Shown: piece by piece, positions 9,401-12,056 of the stretch
How the letters are laid out: every line of letters starts with the position of its first letter
Position numbering within the stretch: position 1 is the first letter of the stretch
Origin: Phoronis pallida
Taxonomy: Eukaryota > Phoronida > Phoronidae
Length of the DNA stretch: 12,056 nt
NCBI GenBank assembly: GCA_028565715.1
Contig: JAOXYC010193576.1
Span: 1-12,056 of the forward strand
Direction of reading: 5' to 3'
Notes under the pieces: model-generated
What the model saw: only the letters and a program-made list of their open reading frames with translations
What the model was told of the DNA's origin: nothing
Database searches by the model: none
Position numbers and translations under genes: made by a program

Positions 9401-11388
9401 TGGTCGGTGGTTTGAATTTCTTTGATTTGATGAGAGCCAGAATTTGTGATGCACTACGTTTCTCGACAACAAGATAATTGTTTGGATTCTCTGGTATTTG
9501 AGTTTCACCATCACTTATTTCATTTTTGCAGTCTTGCAAATTTGTCAAACTTTTGTCCTCATATTTCTGTTGTTGTAGACTTGCTGGAAGAACCAGTTCT
9601 GGTTGTGAACTATGTTGTGATTCTTTGACAGTATGTTTAACACTTTGGTGTTGGGAGTAAAGATTCATCAAACTGCCTTGAGACTTGCCGGTGAACGAGA
9701 ATAAACTCATCTGTGGTGAGGGTTGAGGAGAGCTTAATGATCCTTTATCTTTAAGGTTAGGTTGTGAATCTCTAGGCACTTCTTCTTCAATGGGTTCTAC
9801 ATAGCTTGGTTTGATTTTTCTTGGTGGTATAAATCCCTGGAATAAAAATAAAATGAATGAAATGTTTAGCTTTATAATCACATAATCTGAAAAGGAGCTT
9901 TCAAATAATATATTAATTAATCTAATTATAAGAGTACAGAAAACTAAGGTTTGAAAACGGTTCTTTTCTCAAACCGTATTTGAAATATCAGTCATTCATT
10001 TACTTTAGAAAATGGATCACATAAACAAAGAAATAAATAATTTCTTTGTGTCAGAGATAAGACTGAACCCAGCCCATTGTTGATTTCCATACACTGAATC
10101 AGTTGTGGGGACTGCCAAAGCAAGATGAGAGAAAAATCGCAGCTCGATTTGATCGACAGTGCCAGTCACGTCACCAGCATAAATTATTCAGTACTAAAAG
10201 TTAACAGACTCAAAATATTGAGGGGCTGTGGGAAAGAAAATATCAGAGATCTAAAAGCGATATATAACATAAATTCATGAATAGACTTTACCATTCTCTT
10301 TCTCTTACAGCCCGCCCGCTTCACTAGATTCACTTCAGGTTGTTTTGGTTCAGGCTTGTTTTCTTTCTCACTACAGCCATCACTACTGACAGACTCTTTC
10401 ATGGTTTCTATAGTGATCAAATGACGATCAGTCTCAATATCAGCTCCAACAGCAACCTGGAGTAAGAAGGAAAAGAGTTAACTTGAAATAATACATCACT
10501 TGCAGTTCAAGAAAATAATTGTTACTCATAAAAACAATATCAATAGAGGGTCCAAGATTGGTTCACTAACATCAAAGTAATATTTACAATTTTGTTTTCA
10601 TTAAGTCAAAAACCTTTTGAACCAAGTTAAAAAATTCTGCCTTGGCTTGATAACAAACATTATTTTCAAAATAAACGATTTGCAAATAACGTTTTGGAGG
10701 TATTTGTGTTGGAAGTTCAAGTCCAACCATTGTTGTTGAGCAACACTCATGTTCCCCACACTACACAATATTTACCTGTGCAGCACTGACAAAAAAGGAT
10801 TCCAACTTTGTGGACTTGACATCATACAATACAGCCTACAAATGAAATGAAGAAAGATGTAGTAATAAAATGATGTGTTTTGTAAGCTTAATTAATGCCA
10901 AAAAGGAAGTTTAAATCATGTACGTGTTAAACAAGATTTTAATTGATAGTAGATTTAAATCAACAGGAAACAAATAAAATTGGAAAACAATTATTGTTCA
11001 AGTGTTTATCATGATGATAAAGTAGATATTTTTTCACTGTGTCAAACTATACATCATTTCTCAAAATCAAACAACAAATTAAAATTTCAACTGAAAAGTT
11101 TCATGTTTAGACAGTTCAACTCACCCGTGTACCATCATTTACTCGTAACACTCCATCCTGCCAAGTCTTTGCCTTTTTCGTCTTTTGGTGGGTGTACAGA
11201 ACCTGAGACAAATATCATGATGTAACCATAGTAACAAATGAAAATAGGCTGCTTGTTGTCAGAATGTAAGAAAAACACCAACCAAAAGAAACTTTACAAT
11301 TGGAAGAATTATTAATCAGTTGAGAGCACAGTTAATTTCTGATAAATTCTACTGCAATTTTATTACTTACTTCAAATGATTTCTCCAT
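291..11388 (-). CDS. ZGRF1: ZGRF1-like DNA repair helicase, 21 exons, 3' end cut by window
   Basis: The join of 21 exons reads as 1,627 residues without a stop. Domains in order are DUF2439 (about 1-80), a disordered Ser/Gln/Asp-rich region (108-903), a linker (904-1051), a GRF zinc finger (about 1092-1130), a ZGRF1-specific segment (1217-1333) and an SF1 helicase (1334 onward) with Walker A lysine 1380, DECS at 1527-1530 and QYRCHP at 1594-1599. This order is diagnostic of metazoan ZGRF1. In human cells ZGRF1 is reported to unwind D-loops and branched DNA and to aid RAD51-dependent repair of replication-blocking lesions; the same nuclear role is inferred here. The human protein is about 2,100 residues, so roughly 190 C-terminal residues with motifs V and VI are missing because the gene runs past base 1. 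The start at 11388 is chosen because it opens DUF2439 with A at -3 and G at +4. No frameshift or internal stop is seen. Confidence 0.95.
684..869 (-). CDS. ZGRF1: ZGRF1 exon 20, Walker B and motif III, residues 1523-1584
   Basis: The exon carries Walker B (LLDECSQMTE, catalytic Asp1527 and Glu1528) and motif III (VGDPRQLDPTIQG, 1552-1564). GLEQTMFDRM follows, the ZGRF1-type stretch before the second RecA lobe. Motif III has Asp1559 where the group usually has Pro. Acceptor TAG, donor GTAATG, phase 0. Confidence 0.95.
1046..1123 (-). CDS. ZGRF1: ZGRF1 exon 19, Cys-rich motif before Walker B, residues 1497-1522
   Basis: The exon encodes VRVVGVTCAACSFACMKG. The GVTCAAC element corresponds to the 'GTTC' region of SF1 helicases and is characteristic of ZGRF1, with cysteines at 1508, 1511 and 1515. 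Acceptor CAG, donor GTAAGA, phase 0. Confidence 0.94.
1349..1397 (-). CDS. ZGRF1: ZGRF1 exon 18, 49 bp microexon, residues 1480-1496
   Basis: A 49 bp exon encoding MYIRKTIEKHRLGENRQ, corresponding to 'VYVRKSIEQHKLGTNR' in the vertebrate protein. The acceptor is CAG and the donor GTATGC, closing in phase 0. Confidence 0.92.
1398..1703 (-). other. Intron 17 of ZGRF1
   Basis: A 306 bp intron. Plus-strand frames of 61 and 87 codons over intron 18, exon 18 and this intron are shadows. Nothing else is seen. Confidence 0.8.
1704..1787 (-). CDS. ZGRF1: ZGRF1 exon 17, helicase domain 1B, residues 1452-1479
   Basis: The exon encodes SENQELKELQSMMKTDVTPS, matching the helical 'SEQLKELxxLMKxDLTPxE' region of vertebrate ZGRF1. 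The acceptor is CAG and the donor GTATGT in phase 2. Without this donor the frame would stop a few codons later. Confidence 0.92.
1788..2101 (-). other. Intron 16 of ZGRF1
   Basis: A 314 bp intron with canonical ends and no other visible feature. Confidence 0.8.
2102..2179 (-). CDS. ZGRF1: ZGRF1 exon 16, helicase domain 1A/1B, residues 1426-1451
   Basis: The exon encodes LLELGFDGFVRVGSVRKIAK and PVLPY. The 'RVGSVRKIAKPxLPYS' stretch is a near-invariant ZGRF1 signature. The acceptor AAAG lies next to a CAAA tract and the donor is GTAACA, phase 2 on both sides. Confidence 0.94.
2180..2486 (-). other. Intron 15 of ZGRF1
   Basis: A 307 bp intron. The CAAA tract at its 3' end (gene orientation) supplies the polypyrimidine stretch for the exon 16 acceptor. 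Confidence 0.8.
2184..2205. repeat. CAAA short tandem repeat
   Basis: Imperfect (CAAA)n, beginning AAAACAAAAACAAAC and continuing in register. On the gene strand it reads as TTTG repeats directly before the exon 16 acceptor, so length changes could affect splicing. Confidence 0.8.
2487..2643 (-). CDS. ZGRF1: ZGRF1 exon 15, Walker A and motif Ia, residues 1374-1425
   Basis: The exon begins at the glycine of Walker A. GVFGAGKSYLL fits GxxxxGKS, with Lys1380 and Ser1381 for ATP and Mg binding. It also holds motif Ia (ISSTTNVAVD, 1412-1421). Both match SF1B helicases of the UPF1-like group. The donor is GTGAGA in phase 2. Confidence 0.95.
2644..3080 (-). other. Intron 14 of ZGRF1
   Basis: A 437 bp very AT-rich intron separating the Q motif from Walker A. 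Several homopolymer A/T runs occur. No other feature is seen. Confidence 0.8.
3081..3201 (-). CDS. ZGRF1: ZGRF1 exon 14, helicase Q motif, residues 1334-1373
   Basis: The exon encodes the helicase entry: FHLNLDQSEAV with Gln1350 as the Q motif, then ITLIH, which leads into Walker A across a phase 1 junction. The donor is GTAAAT. Confidence 0.93.
3202..3519 (-). other. Intron 13 of ZGRF1
   Basis: A 318 bp AT-rich intron. Nothing beyond splice sites is seen. Confidence 0.8.
3520..3610 (-). CDS. ZGRF1: ZGRF1 exon 13, linker to helicase, residues 1303-1333
   Basis: Ninety-one bases between acceptor CAG and donor GTAAAC. It encodes RNPTSRRVNSRFINP and a short Ser-rich piece that joins the conserved segment to the helicase. 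The 'KRxFIPP'-like element is conserved in ZGRF1. Confidence 0.87.
3611..3959 (-). other. Intron 12 of ZGRF1
   Basis: A 349 bp intron. An 88-codon minus-strand frame inside it does not resemble ZGRF1 or another protein I know, and canonical splice sites remove it. Confidence 0.8.
3960..4071 (-). CDS. ZGRF1: ZGRF1 exon 12, post-GRF conserved segment, residues 1266-1302
   Basis: The exon encodes the remainder of the segment: ICHAIHIGNTSSELTCLSNL, then LPVLPHLL. Comparable 'HALxxxNxSTELTxLxNxQ' sequence lies at the same place in vertebrate ZGRF1. The acceptor is CAG; the donor GTAAAG is in phase 2, splitting an Arg codon with exon 13. Confidence 0.92.
4072..4448 (-). other. Intron 11 of ZGRF1
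   Basis: A 377 bp AT-rich intron with canonical ends. I see no repeat, RNA or coding signal. Confidence 0.8.
4449..4595 (-). CDS. ZGRF1: ZGRF1 exon 11, post-GRF conserved segment, residues 1217-1265
   Basis: The exon has acceptor TAG in phase 1 and donor GTAAGG in phase 1. It encodes DDLWIVSSELTFDTGKTFVA and, later, EVQIEPMAGYSPSNWP. The 'DDLWIxS...' and 'GYxPSNWP' motifs are ZGRF1-specific and well conserved in vertebrates. Confidence 0.93.
4596..5061 (-). other. Intron 10 of ZGRF1, contains repeat-like segment
   Basis: The longest intron in the window (466 bp). Its middle (4715-4985) is noticeably richer in G and C than the flanks and contains a probable interspersed repeat. No ORF of note. 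Confidence 0.75.
4715..4985. repeat. Divergent interspersed repeat, copy A
   Basis: A GC-richer block with imperfect inverted GCCTGGC/GCCAGGC arms (4752-4758 and 4933-4939) and a perfect TGACGTCA palindrome at 4869-4876. Ordered blocks TCAGTT (4814), GCCAAA (4827), ACGTCACC (4871) and GGCTGTGGG (4915) are shared with intron 4. It could be a non-autonomous DNA element or a SINE; the sequence does not decide. Confidence 0.45.
5062..5332 (-). CDS. ZGRF1: ZGRF1 exon 10, end of GRF finger and linker, residues 1127-1216
   Basis: The exon begins with FFKWLDQVK, which completes the CxFFxW end of the GRF finger, with Phe and Trp in the expected places. A Lys/Ser-rich linker follows. The acceptor is CAG after AATTA and the donor GTAAAA, in phase 1. 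The linker includes a small Cys pair (YCQC). Confidence 0.92.
5333..5619 (-). other. Intron 9 of ZGRF1, contains repeat-like segment
   Basis: A 287 bp intron between the two GRF exons. It includes the AGTGCTT-rich interspersed segment at 5400-5510. Confidence 0.8.
5400..5510. repeat. AGTGCTT-rich interspersed repeat fragment
   Basis: An ATTATTATTATAAT lead is followed by three AGTGCTT words (5421, 5432, 5449) around TTATATAG and TCAAAG. This pattern ('...gcttatatagcgct...caaagtgctttac...') recalls repeats abundant in marine invertebrate genomes. Recognition is from memory, and the family is not assigned. Confidence 0.45.
5620..5843 (-). CDS. ZGRF1: ZGRF1 exon 9, GRF zinc finger ligands, residues 1052-1126
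   Basis: The exon opens in phase 1 with EHLNIILFDISKQLH, a conserved helix before the finger. It then carries the four predicted zinc ligands: Cys1092, His1094, Cys1117 and Cys1125 (CQH, then YFYACGEP, then QQQCK). The name-giving Gly-Arg-Phe is present as the variant DRYFYAC. GRF fingers bind single-stranded or branched DNA in relatives such as APE2 and TOP3A. The donor is GTTAGT in phase 0. Confidence 0.93.
6071..6209 (-). CDS. ZGRF1: ZGRF1 exon 8, pre-GRF conserved segment, residues 1006-1051
   Basis: The exon runs from acceptor TAG to donor GTAAGT in phase 1. It carries the segment LQFPPKCQV then TPLRLQTIPAEFNSY, resembling the 'FPxK...' and 'VPxxFxSxxxY' block that precedes the zinc finger in vertebrate ZGRF1. 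It leads into EHLNIILFD of exon 9. Confidence 0.9.
6210..6632 (-). other. Intron 7 of ZGRF1, contains SINE-like fragment
   Basis: A 423 bp intron. Its centre is GC-richer than the flanks and resembles a short retroelement (6250-6450). The rest is ordinary intron. Confidence 0.75.
6250..6450 (+). mobile_element. SINE- or LINE-tail-like fragment
   Basis: GGTTCAGATTCC at 6284-6295 resembles the tRNA B box GGTTCGANTCC with one extra base. CCTGCGATGGACTAG near 6353 resembles a string I recall from conserved tails of several animal SINEs and L2-like LINEs. The 88-codon plus-strand frame here looks spurious. The A box, target-site duplication and tail are not clear, so this is an old or partial copy. 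Confidence 0.45.
6633..6824 (-). CDS. ZGRF1: ZGRF1 exon 7, linker, residues 942-1005
   Basis: The exon has acceptor CAG after a T-rich tract and donor GTACCT, phase 0 on both sides. It encodes 64 residues beginning ARRTLSSYSLKGT, basic and Ser/Arg-rich, and ending in FKRPQMNTIRK. The sequence looks disordered, and no catalytic motif is visible. Confidence 0.85.
6825..7149 (-). other. Intron 6 of ZGRF1
   Basis: A 325 bp intron with canonical ends. The minus-strand open frame that enters exon 7 from it is out of frame with the gene. Nothing else is seen. Confidence 0.8.
7150..7262 (-). CDS. ZGRF1: ZGRF1 exon 6, linker, residues 904-941
   Basis: The exon runs from acceptor CAG (phase 1, first codon completed as Val) to donor GTAACT in phase 0. 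It encodes a polar linker containing VSLPHPNVLFGQKQHLP. I recognise no domain. Acceptance rests on clean splice sites and frame continuity between exons 5 and 7. Confidence 0.85.
7448..9836 (-). CDS. ZGRF1: ZGRF1 exon 5, giant disordered-region exon, residues 108-903
   Basis: A single 2,389 bp exon, open throughout, from acceptor CAG (9837-9839) in phase 0 to a GTGAGT donor in phase 1. The open frame continues 45 bases into the upstream intron, which is not coding. The product is low in hydrophobics and rich in Ser, Asp, Asn and Gln, as expected for the disordered middle of ZGRF1. It contains 15 SQ and 2 TQ dipeptides, densest at residues 131-259, and about 18 SP/TP dipeptides. Short ordered-looking islands are GFIPPRKIKP at its start, KRSASQILALIKS (233-245) and SDMDPSFFDLPSSV. 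A DDDD patch lies near the end. A large central exon of this kind is also typical of vertebrate ZGRF1. Confidence 0.93.
10025..10049. repeat. Perfect inverted repeat, 10 bp arms, 5 nt loop
   Basis: Arms ACAAAGAAAT and ATTTCTTTGT flank the loop AAATA. It lies in intron 4 at the edge of a probable old interspersed element, and might be a terminal remnant or chance in AT-rich DNA. Confidence 0.6.
10055..10240. repeat. Divergent interspersed repeat, copy B
   Basis: Four short blocks occur in the same order and orientation as in intron 10: TCAGTT (10099), GCCAAA (10114), ACGTCACC (10168) and GGCTGTGGG followed by AAAGA (10224). Spacing is 10-12 bp longer than copy A in the last two gaps. No protein is encoded. 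Boundaries are approximate. Confidence 0.4.
10292..10456 (-). CDS. ZGRF1: ZGRF1 exon 4, end of DUF2439 and basic tail, residues 53-107
   Basis: The exon lies between acceptor CAG and donor GTAAAG, phase 0. It opens with VAVGADIETDRHLITIE, which closes DUF2439. An acidic stretch rich in Glu, Lys and Pro follows, then a basic cluster (KRAGCKRKRM) that could serve as a nuclear localisation signal. The signal is inferred from composition only. Confidence 0.9.
10457..10775 (-). other. Intron 3 of ZGRF1
   Basis: A 319 bp intron with canonical ends. I see no coding potential or recognisable repeat in it. Confidence 0.8.
10776..10835 (-). CDS. ZGRF1: ZGRF1 exon 3, DUF2439, residues 33-52
   Basis: Sixty bases, phase 0 on both sides, from acceptor TAG to a GTAAAT donor. 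It continues DUF2439 with AVLYDVKSTKLESFFV, the expected strand-turn-strand pattern after the exon 2 motif. Confidence 0.92.
10836..11124 (-). other. Intron 2 of ZGRF1
   Basis: AT-rich intronic sequence between exons 2 and 3. A plus-strand frame across part of it and exon 2 is a shadow. No repeat or RNA gene is seen. Confidence 0.8.
11125..11202 (-). CDS. ZGRF1: ZGRF1 exon 2, DUF2439 core, residues 7-32
   Basis: The exon is bounded by CAG at 11203-11205 and a GTGAGT donor, both in phase 0. It encodes the most recognisable DUF2439 stretch: VLYTHQKTKKAKTWQDG followed by LRVNDGTR. This domain is shared with the fungal Mte1 and Dbl2 proteins, where it serves recombination-protein interactions. 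Confidence 0.93.
11371..11388 (-). CDS. ZGRF1: ZGRF1 exon 1 (coding part), residues 1-6
   Basis: Eighteen coding bases encode MEKSFE, followed by a strong GTAAGT donor in phase 0. The ATG has A at -3 and G at +4. The peptide runs directly into the DUF2439 strand of exon 2 (VLYTHQKTKK). The exon probably extends upstream as 5' UTR to an acceptor at 11442. Confidence 0.85.
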
Positions 11389-11431
11389 TTTTCAACATCA
11401 CAGATAACAATGTTCTAAAAGATTTATCCAT
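11372..11431 (-). promoter_or_regulatory. Upstream ORF overlapping the ZGRF1 start codon
   Basis: Inside the probable 5' UTR an ATG at 11431 (A at -3, G at +4) opens a 19-codon frame (MDKSFRTLLSVMLKNGEII) ending in TGA at 11374-11372. The main ATG at 11388 lies inside it in the +1 frame, so a ribosome using the upstream ATG passes the main start. If transcription covers this ATG, it should reduce or gate ZGRF1 translation by leaky scanning. Whether it is in the mRNA depends on the acceptor at 11442. Confidence 0.5.
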
Positions 11432-11441
11432 AGTACACAAT

Positions 11442-11453
11442 CTGCAAAAAAAA
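11442..11453 (-). promoter_or_regulatory. Probable 5' UTR splice acceptor of ZGRF1
   Basis: On the minus strand a run of eight T followed by GCAG ends just before 11441. It would define a 71 bp exon 1 (11371-11441) holding a 53 bp UTR part and the start codon. An untranslated exon would then lie further right; I could not identify its donor with confidence. Confidence 0.5.
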
Positions 11454-12056
11454 CATTCAAATGCTTATCAGTCGGAAGTGGTGAAAGTAGGGTGATCAGG
11501 GATGGCAGCCGTTGTATATTAATTACCACTGATTACTAAACCGACTCAACTCAAAATCTCTTTCTTTGTTTCTTCCTTTTTCTGCTCATTCCTACAAAGA
11601 ATATCACACATTTCTTGTATGCATCATGAAAACCTGTTGAAAACTTATATAAAACAAGTAAAAAACTTTTATTATTGTTATCAATTTTATAACAGAAAGC
11701 GCCTCATTTAGTCATTAGTGCCAAGACTCAATCTCACAAAAAGGAGGAACACTATTTATTGTGGGTGACCAGTGCCACTGGCAGTGGTGATTCAAGTCAA
11801 CGTGGCTTCATAAGCAAACCTATATATCAGAAATAAACATGAAAAAAATCTCCACCTCTAGGCTGCAGTGTTCTCCACATCAGAAAATTCAAACACGTTG
11901 CATTGTATAATTTTATAATTTGGTGAAACTTGACACGCGTCGCTTCGCGCAAAAAACCGAATGCATGGTGGTGAAATCAATTGTCTTGCAATTTTTATTT
12001 AAGATTTTCTCTTAATTTTCAACAAACTGAGCATTTTAATAAAATAAACTAAAAAA
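11454..12056. other. Upstream region of ZGRF1, no second gene seen
   Basis: About 600 bp of AT-rich sequence with no long ORF on either strand. It holds a CpG patch at 11934-11950, overlapping inverted repeats at 11769-11787 and a TATATAAG string on the minus strand at 11644-11651. A non-coding first exon and the promoter probably lie here or just beyond. Confidence 0.5.
11934..11954 (-). promoter_or_regulatory. CpG-rich patch with E2F-like site
   Basis: Five CpG dinucleotides fall within about 17 bases in otherwise CpG-poor DNA, including an ACGCGT hexamer. CTTCGCGCAAAA at 11943-11954 fits the E2F dyad TTTSGCGCSAAA at 10 of 12 positions. E2F control would suit a replication-coupled repair gene; this is inferred from the motif only. 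Confidence 0.3.

Larger units (their letters stand above)
9837..10291 (-). other. Intron 4 of ZGRF1, contains repeat-like segment
   Basis: A 455 bp intron. It carries a perfect 10 bp hairpin at 10025-10049 and, beside it, a segment (about 10055-10240) that shares ordered blocks with intron 10. Confidence 0.75.

Noticed and set aside
9837-9881. Open frame of exon 5 extends upstream to an ATG at 9881
   Set aside because: The extension is a T-rich hydrophobic run ending in CAG, a typical polypyrimidine tract and acceptor; exon 4 joins in frame at 9836.
9948-9975. GGTTTGA/TCAAACC inverted repeat in intron 4
   Set aside because: Arms are only seven bases with a 14 nt spacer; likely chance.
11644-11651. 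TATATAAG on the minus strand as a TATA box
   Set aside because: Such strings are frequent by chance in this AT-rich DNA, and no supported start site or donor lies at the expected distance.

Overview
The window is eukaryotic nuclear DNA from an animal. It is AT-rich, and the only gene runs on the minus strand as 21 coding exons separated by canonical GT-AG introns of about 170 to 470 bp. Short introns, divergent tRNA/LINE-type repeat fragments of a kind common in marine invertebrates, and a protein clearly related to but diverged from the vertebrate one suggest an invertebrate, most likely a lophotrochozoan such as a mollusc. The taxon is inferred, not proven.

The gene is the orthologue of ZGRF1 (GRF-type zinc finger containing 1), a superfamily 1 DNA helicase of recombinational and interstrand-crosslink repair. 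Reading right to left, the start codon is at 11388. Exons 1-4 (10292-11388) encode the N-terminal DUF2439 domain. One giant exon 5 (7448-9836) encodes about 796 disordered residues rich in SQ/TQ and SP/TP motifs. Exons 6-8 (6071-7262) are a linker. Exons 9-10 (5062-5843) carry the GRF zinc finger (C-x-H...C...C, then FFKW). Exons 11-13 (3520-4595) carry a conserved ZGRF1-type segment between the finger and the helicase. Exons 14-21 (291-3201) carry the helicase Q motif, Walker A, motif Ia, Walker B, motif III and the QYRCHP motif. All 20 junctions join in frame, giving 1,627 complete residues with no stop. The final helicase part (motifs V and VI) and the stop codon lie beyond base 1, so the gene is cut by the window edge.

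Upstream of the start codon (11389-12056) lie a probable 5' UTR splice acceptor, a short upstream ORF that overlaps the main start in another frame, and a small CpG-rich patch with an E2F-like site. Introns hold several divergent interspersed-repeat fragments (introns 4, 7, 9 and 10) and one CAAA tract. No tRNA, rRNA, CRISPR array, prokaryotic gene or second protein gene is visible. I see no evidence of a wholly new system; the points of interest concern regulation, disordered-region motifs and one helicase-motif substitution.
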